Both the position numbers and the translations under genes were made by a program. The notes beneath the pieces are model-generated. The model did no database searches, had not been told where the DNA came from, and was given only the letters and a program-made list of their open reading frames with translations. A stretch of DNA of 64,000 bases from PALSA-1003 sp963791945 (GTDB taxonomy: Bacteria; Pseudomonadota; Gammaproteobacteria; Burkholderiales; Casimicrobiaceae): contig CAWBUD010000002.1 of NCBI GenBank assembly GCA_963791945.1, positions 992,001-1,056,000 of the forward strand, written 5' to 3'. Positions 31,399 to 40,712 of the stretch are shown one piece after another (position 1 is the first letter of the stretch; each line of letters begins with the position of its first letter).

Positions 31399-32289
31399 AT
31401 GGATCTGCACGAGCAAAGATGGCTGGTCCGACTCGCTCTCGCCCTCCTGACATGGCTGGTCGGGGTCGCCTGCGCCGCTGAGCCAGGCGGCTCTGCCGCC
31501 GCGCTGTATCTGCGATACGCCTCGCTGCAGCAGGAGCTCGAGCGCAGCGCGTTCGCGCGTCCGCTGTATCTCGACTCCAGGGAGACTCAGGACGAGCTCC
31601 AGGGCGACGTCCACGCCGTCCTCGGCTACCCGTTTACCGAGGTGCGAAGTGCGCTCCAGGGCGAAAAGCGCTGGTGCGACATCCTGATCCTGCATCTCAA
31701 CGTCAAGGGCTGTCGCGTCGCCGACGGCGGCAGCGTGCTCCGGGTCTACGTCGGCACGAAGTTCGACGAGGCGCCGCGCGCCACGCAGAAGATCGAATTC
31801 GCGTATCGACTCCTGTCCGAGGCGCCCGATTACTTCCGCCTGTCGCTGACGGCCGCCAGCGGGCCGTTCGGCACGCGTGACTATCGGATCGTCGTGGAGG
31901 CCGTGCCCCTCGAGGGGAAACGCACGTTCCTGCACCTGTCGTACGCGTACGGCTACGGTGTATCGGCGAAAGTCGCGATTGAGGCCTACCTGCGCACCGT
32001 CGGCGCTCGGAAGGTGGGATTCACCGCCGACGGTCGACAACCCGACGGCCGGCCGGCGCTCGTCGGCGGGCTGCGGGGCGCGCTGGAGCGCAACGTCATG
32101 CGCTATTACCTCGCGATCGACGCCTATCTTGCCGCGCTTGCCGCACCGCCGGACGAACGGCTCGAGGAGCGCCTGCGGGAGTGGTTCGACGGCACCGAGC
32201 GCTACGCCCTTCAGCTCCACGAGCTCGACGAGGACACTTACCTGGAGATGAAGCGCAAGGAATGCGCCTCGCTTTCCACCGAGCCTTGA
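31399..32289 (+). CDS. Exported hypothetical protein, 296 aa
   Basis: ATG 31399 begins a signal peptide (WLVRLALALLTWLVGVACAA). The mature protein has a middle domain of alternating charged beta strands (WCDILILHLNVKGCRVADGG with two cysteines, then SVLRVYVGTKFDEAPRAT and YDRIVVEAVP-like strands) and a helical C-terminus (RYYLAIDAYLAALAAPPDER, EWFDGTERYALQLHELDEDT). It looks like a lipid- or polyketide-associated START/SRPBCC-type periplasmic protein, but I cannot confirm this and leave function unknown. It is convergent with the MaoC gene, 4 bases away. Confidence 0.65.
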   Translation: MDLHEQRWLVRLALALLTWLVGVACAAEPGGSAAALYLRYASLQQELERSAFARPLYLDSRETQDELQGDVHAVLGYPFTEVRSALQGEKRWCDILILHLNVKGCRVADGGSVLRVYVGTKFDEAPRATQKIEFAYRLLSEAPDYFRLSLTAASGPFGTRDYRIVVEAVPLEGKRTFLHLSYAYGYGVSAKVAIEAYLRTVGARKVGFTADGRQPDGRPALVGGLRGALERNVMRYYLAIDAYLAALAAPPDERLEERLREWFDGTERYALQLHELDEDTYLEMKRKECASLSTEP

Positions 32290-32293
32290 CCGG

Positions 32294-32740
32294 TCAGGGC
32301 CGCCGGAGCAGCAGCTGGATCATCACCAGAGACAGCACCGTCTCGTCGCGCTGATTCCTGACCTCGTAACGGAAGCGCGCCACGCCGCGGTCGGCGCGCG
32401 TGCGCGACGGCCGGGCGTCGATCAGCGTGAAGTCACAGCGCAGCGTATCGCCGGGGCGCACCGGTTTGTGCCAGCGCAGCTCGTCGAGCCCGATGCCGGC
32501 GATCGCCGAACGCTCGAACATTCCGCTTTGCTGCACGAGAGCCCAGGCGAGCGCCGCGGTCTGGAAGCCTCCCAGCACCAGGCCGCCGAACACCGAATCG
32601 AGCGCCGCCACCGGATCGAGATGGAAATACTGCGGATCGTAGCGGCGGGCGAAATCGAGCGCTTCCTCTTCCCTCACGGTACGCGTCGGGCTGGTATACG
32701 TTCGACCGGGTTGAAAATCTTCGAGGTAGTGATCGGCCAT
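32294..32740 (-). CDS. MaoC-like hydratase/dehydratase
   Basis: 148 residues from ATG 32740. A hot-dog fold protein with the R-specific hydratase motif region FARRYDPQYFHLDPVAALDS, where the Asp and His of the catalytic pair are kept, followed by VFGGLVLGGFQTAALAWALV on the central helix. The C-terminal beta sheet (DTLRCDFTLIDARPSRTRAD) is complete. MaoC enzymes hydrate trans-2-enoyl-CoA or related acyl thioesters. No fatty-acid genes adjoin it, so the substrate is open. Confidence 0.88.
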   Translation of the reverse strand: MADHYLEDFQPGRTYTSPTRTVREEEALDFARRYDPQYFHLDPVAALDSVFGGLVLGGFQTAALAWALVQQSGMFERSAIAGIGLDELRWHKPVRPGDTLRCDFTLIDARPSRTRADRGVARFRYEVRNQRDETVLSLVMIQLLLRRP

Positions 32741-32905
32741 GGCTCCGGCGTCGTTGCGCGACGGCGGCAATTATCGCGCACGAAGAAACGCTCCGGCGTC
32801 CGCAGTGCGGTTTATCCGTCGAACTGCGCGAAAACGGTGCCTCCGCGCTATAGTTCGCCTTCGCCTTACTGATCGACCGGCGTCGGCTCGTCGTCGCGAT
32901 CGGCC

Positions 32906-33760
32906 ATGCTCGAACCCCACCGACGGACCTTCCTTTCCCTGAGCGCGCACGGCTTTCACGAAGTCGTCTATCGCGACTGGGGGCATCCCGCGAGCTCCCG
33001 GGTGGTCGTATGCGTGCACGGGCTTACGCGCAATGGGCGCGATTTCGACACACTGGCCGCGTCGCTCGCCGATCGCTTCCGCGTGCTCTGTCCGGACATG
33101 CCGGGTCGCGGAGAGAGCGAATGGCTGCCGGACCCCGCCGACTACGCGTTTCCGACGTATCTCACCGCGCTGACCGCCATGCTGGCGCACGCCCGGGTCG
33201 AGCGGGTTGGATGGGTCGGCACGTCGATGGGAGGACTGCTGGGGATGATCGTCTCGGCACAGCGCGGGTCGCCGGTGACGCGGCTTGTCGTCAACGACAT
33301 CGGACCCGTCATCGAACCCGCGGCCCTGTCGCGCATCGCCGGCTACGTGGGACTCAACCCGACGTTCGACAGCTTCGCCGCGCTGGAGGCCCACATCAGG
33401 GAAGTCTCGGCCCCATTCGGGCCGCTCAACGATGGCCAGTGGAATCATCTTGCGCTGACGACGGCGCGCCGCACCGCAGACGGCCGGTGGCAGCTCAACT
33501 ACGATCCGGGCATCGCCGTTCCTTTCCGCAGTTCCGCCGCGGCGGGAGGCGATCTATGGGGCGTCTGGGACGCGATTCGCTGCCCCACGCTGTTGCTCCG
33601 CGGCGCACAGTCCGATCTGCTCTCGCGCGAGACGGCCGTGGCGATGCGCGCGCGCGGCCCGGCGCCGGGCCTGATCGAATTCGCCGGCGTGGGCCATGCG
33701 CCCATGCTGCTGTCGCCGGATCAGCTTGCGCCGGTCGAAGCTTTCCTCGACGCCGGCTAA
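32906..33760 (+). CDS. Alpha/beta hydrolase
   Basis: 284 residues with the alpha/beta-hydrolase fold. The oxyanion HG is in VVVCVHGLTRNGRDF, the nucleophile elbow is GWVGTSMGGLLGMIV, the acid is likely Asp in LLRGAQSDLLSRETA, and the histidine is in FAGVGHAPMLLSPDQL. The lid between residues ~140 and 195 is short. Sequence features resemble C-C hydrolases and esterases of aromatic pathways, but the specificity is not determinable. No signal peptide. Confidence 0.9.
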   Translation: MLEPHRRTFLSLSAHGFHEVVYRDWGHPASSRVVVCVHGLTRNGRDFDTLAASLADRFRVLCPDMPGRGESEWLPDPADYAFPTYLTALTAMLAHARVERVGWVGTSMGGLLGMIVSAQRGSPVTRLVVNDIGPVIEPAALSRIAGYVGLNPTFDSFAALEAHIREVSAPFGPLNDGQWNHLALTTARRTADGRWQLNYDPGIAVPFRSSAAAGGDLWGVWDAIRCPTLLLRGAQSDLLSRETAVAMRARGPAPGLIEFAGVGHAPMLLSPDQLAPVEAFLDAG

Positions 33761-33825
33761 GCGCGAATCATCCAAAGATCGGTGCATCGTCTACAATCGC
33801 CGGCTGACCCTGAGATGCCGATGTC

Positions 33826-35361
33826 ATGACGCTGGCTCTGAGCCTACCCGCCGTCGAAGCCCGCCCGACCCATCCGCCCGAGACCCGCCCGGCGCGCGTA
33901 CAGCCGTGGCTCGAAGAGACGCTCAAGCGCGATCCGATAGAAGCCGCCGCGACCATCGGCGATGCGCTGGCTGCGACCAATCGCGTGGCGATCTCGGAGG
34001 CGCGCCGGTTGGAGCTCGCGGAACGCTATTACGCGACCTCGCTCGCGCTTTGGCCGCATCTCGAACGGCACTTCGCCCGCGCGCAGCATCCACTCTCAGG
34101 GAACGCGCTCGCCGCGGCCAAGGCCGCGCTGACGCTCTCGGCCGAGCTCGCGACCGCCTATAAGCATCTGCTCGCGCACGAAGCGGAAAAGCGCCTGATC
34201 TTGTCCAGCAACCGCCAGCTGGTCGCGCTGATCCATCGCTGCCTTCTGTGCACGAACCGGATCCTGATCAACAGCTACCAGTCTTACGCGCCGGTCCCGG
34301 CGCGAACCTGGCACGACGCGCATGCGATCTATGTCTTCGCCCACGGAAAGAATCTGCAGATGACGCCGGTAGCCAGCGACTCGGCTGATGCGACGCCGGA
34401 GCGCTATTACGTGCAGGCGCTGCTGCTGGCGCTGGCCAACCCTTACGGCTTCATGCCGGGCCAGCTCGGGCAGGTCGTGCAATACCTGCACGCGCACGCG
34501 CACCTGGCGCGGATCACCGATGTGCCGCCGGTTCATCGGCTGGCGAAGGCGGTGGCGATCGTGCCGGTTGGCCACGATTTTCCGCCGTTCGCCGCTAACA
34601 AAGGCGCCAACGTGAATGGGGGAAAGCTTTTTCTGCTCACGTTCGATCTTGCCTTCCAGATGCAGGAGCAGCTGCGCGCGCTCGAAGCCGGTGGCCTTCC
34701 GCCACCTTACGTCGGCAACGCGCCGGCGGCGAAAGCGGATTACATCACGCTGCTGAAGCGCTTGCTGCGGCAATGGGCGATACCGCCGGCCCGGCAGTTC
34801 AATCGGCTCCCCTCACGCGCGCGCGTCGTGATGTGCGCGGGGCTGTCCGCGGTGTGGCAGTACAGCCGCGGCACGCGTCCTGCCCTGCCCGGCGCGGCGC
34901 CCGCGCTTCCGGCAATGAGCACTTGCCAGGTCATCAATCACACGCCCGCGGGCTACGCTTTGCGCCAGGTCGACACGGTCCGTGCCGCACTGCGGATCGG
35001 CGATCTCATCGCCTTGCGCGTCGAGGGCCGCAATGCCCTGCAGGTGGCCATGATCCGCTGGTTCCGCAATACCTTGCGAGGCAGCGGACTGGAATTCGGC
35101 TGCGAGCTTCTGTCCGATAACCCGCAGGCCGCCGCGGCGCACGCGGAGGAGCTCGCATCCAACGCGCCCGTGCCGGCCGTGGTTCTGCCGGAGGACGATC
35201 AGGACGGCGCGCCGTCGATGCTGCTGGTGCCCGCGGGCAGCTTCGAACCCGAGCAGGCGATTTCCCTGCGTCTCGGGGAGCGGCTCGATACCGCCGTGCT
35301 GACCAAGCTGGTCGAACAGGGTCCCGGCTTCCAGCTCTACGAGTACATCAACGTCGCCTGA
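33826..35361 (+). CDS. Conserved hypothetical with C-terminal PilZ-like domain
   Basis: 511 residues, cytoplasmic. The first ~350 residues are helical and Ala/Leu-rich (SEARRLELAERYYATSLALW, LALANPYGFMPGQLGQVVQY) with no recognised domain. The region ~365-440 (CQVINHTPAGYALRQVDTVR, then IALRVEGRNALQVAMIRWFR) has the strand order of a PilZ c-di-GMP-binding domain, including an NxSxxG-like NHTPAGY. The RxxxR arginines before it are not obvious, so ligand binding is uncertain. Betaproteobacteria carry such large proteins next to ispH. It is convergent with ispH, 3 bases away. Confidence 0.6.
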   Translation: MTLALSLPAVEARPTHPPETRPARVQPWLEETLKRDPIEAAATIGDALAATNRVAISEARRLELAERYYATSLALWPHLERHFARAQHPLSGNALAAAKAALTLSAELATAYKHLLAHEAEKRLILSSNRQLVALIHRCLLCTNRILINSYQSYAPVPARTWHDAHAIYVFAHGKNLQMTPVASDSADATPERYYVQALLLALANPYGFMPGQLGQVVQYLHAHAHLARITDVPPVHRLAKAVAIVPVGHDFPPFAANKGANVNGGKLFLLTFDLAFQMQEQLRALEAGGLPPPYVGNAPAAKADYITLLKRLLRQWAIPPARQFNRLPSRARVVMCAGLSAVWQYSRGTRPALPGAAPALPAMSTCQVINHTPAGYALRQVDTVRAALRIGDLIALRVEGRNALQVAMIRWFRNTLRGSGLEFGCELLSDNPQAAAAHAEELASNAPVPAVVLPEDDQDGAPSMLLVPAGSFEPEQAISLRLGERLDTAVLTKLVEQGPGFQLYEYINVA

Positions 35362-35364
35362 GCC

Positions 35365-36348
35365 CTAATCGCGTGTGCGCGCGCGAAGCGTCGTCTGGAG
35401 CGAGAGGTTGGTTGAGTCGCTGTTCGGCCCTCCCAATCCGCGCGGCATGGGAAAAGCGACCTTCTCGACGACACCGGCGAGCTCGGTCACCTGCGTCGCG
35501 CCGAGCGCCCTGAGGCGTGCGATGACTTCCTGCACCAGGAGCTCCGGCGCCGATGCGCCCGCGGTCACGCCGACCCGCCGCTTGCCGGAGAGCCATTCCG
35601 CCCTCACCTGATCGGCACGATCGATCATGTACGCGCTTGCGTCATGCTTGGCCGCAACCTCCCGCAGCCGATTCGAGTTCGAGCTGTTGGGACTGCCCAC
35701 CACGATTACGACTTCGCACTGCGGCGCGAGCATCCGTACGGCGTCCTGGCGATTCTGCGTCGCATAGCAGATATCGTCCTTCTTCGGCCCGACGATGCCG
35801 GGAAAACGGCGGCGCAGCGCGGCGACGATCTGTGCGGCATCGTCGATCGACAGTGTGGTCTGCGTGACGTACGCCAGGTTCGCCGCATCGCGGACCGCGA
35901 GGCGATCGACGTCCGCCACCGATTCCACGAGGTAGATTCCGCCGGAGGCCTGACCCATCGTGCCTTCGACCTCGGGATGGCCCGCGTGCCCGATCATGAT
36001 GACCTCGCGTCCCTGCTCGCGCATCTTGGCGACTTCCGCGTGCACTTTCGTGACCAGCGGGCAGGTCGCATCGAAGACGGTGAGGCCGCGCGCCTCGGCT
36101 TCCGCCCGCACGGCGCGGGACACGCCGTGGGCGCTGAATACGACCGTGCTTCCCGCGGGTATCTCCGAGAGCTCGTCGACGAACACCGCGCCTTTACGCT
36201 GCAGCGCTTCCACCACGAACCGGTTGTGCACGACTTCGTGGCGGACGTAGATGGGCGCGCCTACGTTGGCGAGCGCGCGCTCCACGATTGCGATTGCTCG
36301 ATCGACGCCGGCGCAAAACCCGCGTGGGTTGGCGAGGAGAACGTCCAT
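35365..36348 (-). CDS. ispH: 4-hydroxy-3-methylbut-2-enyl diphosphate reductase
   Basis: 327 residues from ATG 36348 (an ATG at 36366 adds six). The three cysteines that hold the 4Fe-4S cluster are present: NPRGFCAGVDRAI, FDATCPLVTKVH and DICYATQNRQDAV. The catalytic-loop HEVVHN, SAHGVS and SPNSSNSNRLREV substrate motifs are intact. The enzyme performs the last step of the MEP isoprenoid pathway, giving IPP and DMAPP. It is the last gene of a block ribF-ileS-lspA-ispH on the minus strand. Confidence 0.96.
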   Translation of the reverse strand: MDVLLANPRGFCAGVDRAIAIVERALANVGAPIYVRHEVVHNRFVVEALQRKGAVFVDELSEIPAGSTVVFSAHGVSRAVRAEAEARGLTVFDATCPLVTKVHAEVAKMREQGREVIMIGHAGHPEVEGTMGQASGGIYLVESVADVDRLAVRDAANLAYVTQTTLSIDDAAQIVAALRRRFPGIVGPKKDDICYATQNRQDAVRMLAPQCEVVIVVGSPNSSNSNRLREVAAKHDASAYMIDRADQVRAEWLSGKRRVGVTAGASAPELLVQEVIARLRALGATQVTELAGVVEKVAFPMPRGLGGPNSDSTNLSLQTTLRARTRD

Positions 36349-36362
36349 GAGCGCCTGTTCCC

Positions 36363-36869
36363 TCAAGCCGCCGCCCGACCGTCGCGACGCGGGCGGAGGC
36401 TATCGATGATGAGCAGCGCGGCGCCGATCGTGATCGCGCTGTCTGCGACGTTGAAGGCAGGATAGTACCAATGCTCCCAGTGGAAAAGCAGAAAGTCCAC
36501 CACGTGGCCGAGGGTCAGGCGGTCCCACAGGTTGCCCAAGCCGCCGCCGAGGATCAGCGCGAGCCCGGCGCAATACCACGCGTCGCCGCCCCGGCGCAGC
36601 AGCCAGATGATCAGGCAGGCGACGGCGATCGCCACCGCGGAGAACAGATACCGCGGCCAGTCTCCGGCATCGCGCAGGAAGCTGAATGCGGCGCCGGTGT
36701 TGAACGTCAAGACGAGGCTGAAAAACGGCGTGACGACGTGCTCGTCGCCTGGACGCAGCGCGGCGATCAAGACCCATTTCGAGAGCTGGTCCGCAGCGAC
36801 CACGGCCGCGCTGACTCCGAGCCAGAACCCCATCCGGCGTGCGTCCGCGATGACCGCGCGTCCGCTCAT
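36363..36869 (-). CDS. lspA: Lipoprotein signal peptidase II
   Basis: 168 residues. ATG 36869 overlaps the ileS stop (ATGA), which fixes the start; the same frame is open upstream inside ileS but out of phase with it and should be ignored. Four membrane helices are present. The catalytic aspartates lie in LTLGHVVDFLLF and FNVADSAITIGA, with the family motif GNLWDR before the first. It removes signal peptides from prolipoproteins, relevant to the several lipoproteins in this window. Confidence 0.96.
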   Translation of the reverse strand: MSGRAVIADARRMGFWLGVSAAVVAADQLSKWVLIAALRPGDEHVVTPFFSLVLTFNTGAAFSFLRDAGDWPRYLFSAVAIAVACLIIWLLRRGGDAWYCAGLALILGGGLGNLWDRLTLGHVVDFLLFHWEHWYYPAFNVADSAITIGAALLIIDSLRPRRDGRAAA

Positions 36870-39682
36870 GCGAATGCCCGCGCCTCGCCCGCGCCGAAGA
36901 GGTTGGCCACGCACCGGCCGCACAGCGCGGGATGGCCGGCGTGCGCGCCGACGTCCGCCCGGTAATGCCAGCAGCGCTCGCACTTGCGATGCGCGCTCCG
37001 CTTGACGCTCACTGCGCGCTCCGCGCCAGCCTCGAGTCGAGCCGCCGACGTAATGAGCACGAACCTCAAATCGTCGCCGAGGCTCGCCAGCGCGGCATGC
37101 TCGCTGGCAGGCGCGACGAGGTCCACTTCCGCCTGGAGCGACGAACCGATCTCGCCTGCCTCGCGCGCAGCCTCGAGCGCGCGGAGCACGTCGCGGCGGC
37201 AGGCGACGATTGCTTCCCACCTTTCCGCGAACCCTTTCGGGAGGTCGAGCTCGGGGATCACGTCTTCCCAGGTTCCGGCGAAGATCGTCGCGTCGCGAGG
37301 GCGCAGGATCCGCCACGCCTCTTCGGCGGTGAAGCTCAAGATCGGCGCCATGAACTTCAGCATCCCGTCGCGGATCAGCGCGAGCGCCGTTTGCGCGGAG
37401 CGGCGCGGCCGGCCGCCGCGCGGCGTCGTGTAGAGCCGGTCCTTGAGGATGTCGAGGTAGAACCCGCCCAGCTCCTCCGAGCAGTATGTCTGGAGTTGCT
37501 GCACGACCGGGTGGAACTCGAACTTGCGGTACGACTCGGCGAACCCCGCGAAGTAGGTATGGGCGACGGCGAGCGCGTAGCGATCGAGCTCGAAGAGCTC
37601 CGAAAGCGGGATCCCGTCGGTGCTCGGATCGAAGTCGGCGGTATTGGCCATCAGGAAGCGCAACGTATTGCGGATGCGCCGATAGCTTTCCACGACGCGC
37701 TTCAGGATCTCGTCGGAGATCGACAGCTCGCCCGAGTAATCGGTCGCACCGACCCAGAGCCTGAGGATCTCGGCGCCGTAGGTGCTCGAGATCTTCTGCG
37801 GCGCGACGACGTTGCCCTTGGACTTGGACATCTTGAGCCCCGACCCGTCGACGACGAAGCCGTGCGTGAGCAGCGCGTTGTACGGCGGGCGGCCGTTGAG
37901 CATGCTCGACGTGAGGAGCGACGAATGGAACCAGCCGCGGTGCTGGTCCGAGCCTTCGAGATAGAGGTCGGCCGGAAACCCCAGCTCCGGGTCGCGACGC
38001 AGCACCGTCTCGTGCGTCGATCCGGAGTCGAACCACACATCGAGCGTGTCGGTGAGCTTGCGATAGCGCAGGGCATCGACGCCGAAGTCCTCGTGGGTGG
38101 ATTCGAACCAGGCTTCGATGCCTCCGCGCTCGACCTTCGCCGCGGCCAGCTCGAGCAGCGCGAGCGTGTCGGGGTGCAATTCCTCCGTTTCCACGTCGAC
38201 GAAGAACGGCAGCGGCACGCCCCACTGGCGCTGGCGGGAAAGCGTCCAGTCCGGGCGGTTGGCGATCATGCCGGCGAGGCGCGCCTTGCCCCAGGCCGGA
38301 AAGAATCTCGTCGCCTCGATGCCTCTGAGCGCAGTCGTGCGCAGCGTTTCGGCGGGCTTGTTGCCGCGCCAACCCGGAACCTCGTCCATGCCGGCGAACC
38401 ACTGCGTCGTCGCCCGATAGATGATGGGCGTTTTGTGCCGCCAGCAGTGCATGTAGCTGTGTGTCCACGGCTCGGCACGGAGCAACGCGCCGACTTCACG
38501 CAGCTTGTCGACGATCTTCGGATTGGCGTCCCAGATCTTCATGCCGCCGAAGAACGGAAGATCGCTCGCATAGCGGCCGTCGCTCTGCACCGGATTGAGG
38601 ATTTCGTCATCGGTCATCCCGTATCGCCGGCAGGCGTTGAAGTCGTCGACGCCGAAGGCCGGTGACGAGTGCACGATGCCGGTGCCCTGCTCCAGCGTCA
38701 CGTAGCTGCCCAGGTAGACGGGCGCAGCCCGGTCGTAGAACGGATGACGGAAGGCGATGCGCTCGAGCGCCGCCCCCTTCGTGGTTGCGATCGTCTTGCC
38801 GTCGAGTCCGTAGCGGCTCAACACACGCTCGACGAGGTCGGTTGCGAGCACGAGATGACCGAGGCGGGTCTCGACGAGCGCATAGTCGAAGTCCGGATGC
38901 ACGTTGAGCGCCTGGTTGGCCGGGATCGTCCATGGCGTCGTCGTCCACACCGCCGCAGCGATCGGGCCTTCGGGCGCTCGAGCGAGTTCGAACGCCTCGG
39001 CCAGCCTCCGCCGCTCGGCCGGGTCGATCAGCGGGAAGGCGATGTCGATCGCGGTGTCGTCGCGATCCTCGTACTCCACTTCGGCTTCGGCCAGCGCGCT
39101 CTGGCAGTCGAAGCACCAGTTGACCGGCCTCAAGCCCCGATAGATGTAGCCCTTCGCGAGGACGCGCCCGAGCGTGCGAATCTCGTCGGCCTCGGTGCGA
39201 TAGGCCATCGTCGCGTAGTGATGATCCCAGTCGCCGAGCACGCCGAGCCGCTGGAAGTCCGACTTTTGCAGCGCGATCTGTTCGGTGGCGTAGGCGCGGC
39301 ACAGGCGCTGCGTGTCGGCGGTCGACAGGTCCTTGCCGTAGGTCCTCTCGATCTGCACCTCGATCGGCATGCCGTGACAGTCCCAGCCCGGTACGTACGG
39401 CGCGTCGAACCCGGCGAGCTGCTTGCTTTTGACGACGATGTCCTTGAGGATCTTGTTCACCGCCGTGCCGATGTGGATCGCTGCATTGGCGTACGGCGGG
39501 CCGTCGTGCAGCACGAATTTCGTGCGCCCCCGACTGGCGATCCGGATCGCCTCGTACACCTTGCGTTGCTGCCAGTCGGCGACCCAGCCCGGCTCGCGCT
39601 TGGCGAGATCGCCGCGCATGGGAAACGGCGTGTCGGGCAGGTTGAGCGTCGACTTGTAGTCGGTCTTCGGATCGTCGGGCAT
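36866..39682 (-). CDS. ileS: Isoleucyl-tRNA synthetase
   Basis: 938 residues, the normal length. Class I motifs: HIGH as PPYANAAIHIGTAVNKILKD near residue 60-80, and LKMSKSKGNVV near 600. The editing domain includes the threonine-rich VWTTTPWTIPANQALNVHPD. The C-terminal zinc-binding region CERCWHYRADVGAHAG then CGRCV completes the bacterial type. Charges tRNA-Ile. Followed by lspA with a 4-base overlap, and preceded by ribF, 8 bases away. Confidence 0.97.
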   Translation of the reverse strand: MPDDPKTDYKSTLNLPDTPFPMRGDLAKREPGWVADWQQRKVYEAIRIASRGRTKFVLHDGPPYANAAIHIGTAVNKILKDIVVKSKQLAGFDAPYVPGWDCHGMPIEVQIERTYGKDLSTADTQRLCRAYATEQIALQKSDFQRLGVLGDWDHHYATMAYRTEADEIRTLGRVLAKGYIYRGLRPVNWCFDCQSALAEAEVEYEDRDDTAIDIAFPLIDPAERRRLAEAFELARAPEGPIAAAVWTTTPWTIPANQALNVHPDFDYALVETRLGHLVLATDLVERVLSRYGLDGKTIATTKGAALERIAFRHPFYDRAAPVYLGSYVTLEQGTGIVHSSPAFGVDDFNACRRYGMTDDEILNPVQSDGRYASDLPFFGGMKIWDANPKIVDKLREVGALLRAEPWTHSYMHCWRHKTPIIYRATTQWFAGMDEVPGWRGNKPAETLRTTALRGIEATRFFPAWGKARLAGMIANRPDWTLSRQRQWGVPLPFFVDVETEELHPDTLALLELAAAKVERGGIEAWFESTHEDFGVDALRYRKLTDTLDVWFDSGSTHETVLRRDPELGFPADLYLEGSDQHRGWFHSSLLTSSMLNGRPPYNALLTHGFVVDGSGLKMSKSKGNVVAPQKISSTYGAEILRLWVGATDYSGELSISDEILKRVVESYRRIRNTLRFLMANTADFDPSTDGIPLSELFELDRYALAVAHTYFAGFAESYRKFEFHPVVQQLQTYCSEELGGFYLDILKDRLYTTPRGGRPRRSAQTALALIRDGMLKFMAPILSFTAEEAWRILRPRDATIFAGTWEDVIPELDLPKGFAERWEAIVACRRDVLRALEAAREAGEIGSSLQAEVDLVAPASEHAALASLGDDLRFVLITSAARLEAGAERAVSVKRSAHRKCERCWHYRADVGAHAGHPALCGRCVANLFGAGEARAFA

Positions 39683-39690
39683 CGCCTGGG

Positions 39691-40647
39691 CTATTTCCGG
39701 GTCGAGAAGTATTCGCGGGCCTGCGCGACGTCGGCGCCGATCTGTCGCGTCAGCGCATCGAGGTCGGGATAGCGCTCCTCGTCGCGCAGCTTGTGCAGGA
39801 ATTCCACGTTGACGCGCCGGCCGTAGATCGCTTCGTCGAAGTCGAACACGAATACTTCGAGCACCGGTTGCCCGTCGACTTTGATCGTCGGTCGCACGCC
39901 GAGGCTCGCGACGCCCGCGCGAGGCGCGCTGCCCAACCCGTGCACGCTTACCGCGAATACCCCGGACAGCGGAGGCGTGCGGCGCAGAGGCACGTTGGCG
40001 GTCGGAAAGCCCAGGCTCCGGCCAAGCTTGTCACCATGGGCGATGCGACCCGAGATGCAGTAGGGGCGGCCGAGAAGCTCGGCCGCCCGCTCGAGCTCGC
40101 CCTTCGCCAGCGCGCTTCGGATGGCGCTGCTCGACACACGCTCGCCCCCGTTCTCCACCGCGGGCATCGCTTCGACGCTGAACGTGTGCGCCGCCGCCCG
40201 GAGCAGCGCCAGATCCCCGCCTCGGCCGCGTCCGAAGCGAAAATCCTCGCCGACCAGGACCCACCGTGTGCGGAGCGCTCCCACCATGATGCGCTCGATG
40301 AACTCGCCCGCGCTCAAGCCTGCGAGGCGGGCGTCGAAGCGCGCGATATGGACGCGCGCGACGCCTCGCGCGGCGAATTCGGCGAGCTTGTCGCGCAAGC
40401 CGCACAAGCGAGGTGGTGCCGACTCGGGAGCGAAGAACTCCCGAGGATGCGGGTCGAAGGTGAGCACCGTGGGCGCGAGCGCGAGATCCTCCGCGGCCTC
40501 GACCAGCCGGGCGAGCATCGCCTGGTGCCCGAGATGGACGCCGTCGAAGTTGCCGATGGTCAGTGCGACGTCCTGCGAAGCGGGAGGAAATCCGCGGAAG
40601 ACCTGCACTGAAGGGCTCGTGAGCTTGCCGGGGCCGGGGAAAAGCAT
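39691..40647 (-). CDS. ribF: Bifunctional riboflavin kinase / FAD synthetase
   Basis: 318 residues. The N-terminal nucleotidyltransferase domain has the HxGH motif in TIGNFDGVHLGHQAMLARLV. The kinase domain has GRIAHGDKLGRSLGFPTANV and the C-terminal VFVFDFDEAIYGRRVNVEFL. It converts riboflavin to FMN and then FAD. The annotated ATG (40647) could be replaced by a GTG about 14 codons later, where family members usually begin (VQVFRGFP). It heads the ribF-ileS-lspA-ispH block. Confidence 0.95.
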   Translation of the reverse strand: MLFPGPGKLTSPSVQVFRGFPPASQDVALTIGNFDGVHLGHQAMLARLVEAAEDLALAPTVLTFDPHPREFFAPESAPPRLCGLRDKLAEFAARGVARVHIARFDARLAGLSAGEFIERIMVGALRTRWVLVGEDFRFGRGRGGDLALLRAAAHTFSVEAMPAVENGGERVSSSAIRSALAKGELERAAELLGRPYCISGRIAHGDKLGRSLGFPTANVPLRRTPPLSGVFAVSVHGLGSAPRAGVASLGVRPTIKVDGQPVLEVFVFDFDEAIYGRRVNVEFLHKLRDEERYPDLDALTRQIGADVAQAREYFSTRK

Positions 40648-40712
40648 TGAAAAGCTTCGATTTTACCGCCCGCGGCCGGCGCCGGTCCAGCCTGATGCGG
40701 ATCGGGCGCGCT

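Noticed and set aside
36363..38468. Apparent 701-codon minus-strand frame ending in LspA, suggesting an IleS-LspA fusion
   Set aside because: The upstream 530 codons are out of phase with ileS and lack sense; the ATGA overlap at 36866-36869 gives a normal lspA start.
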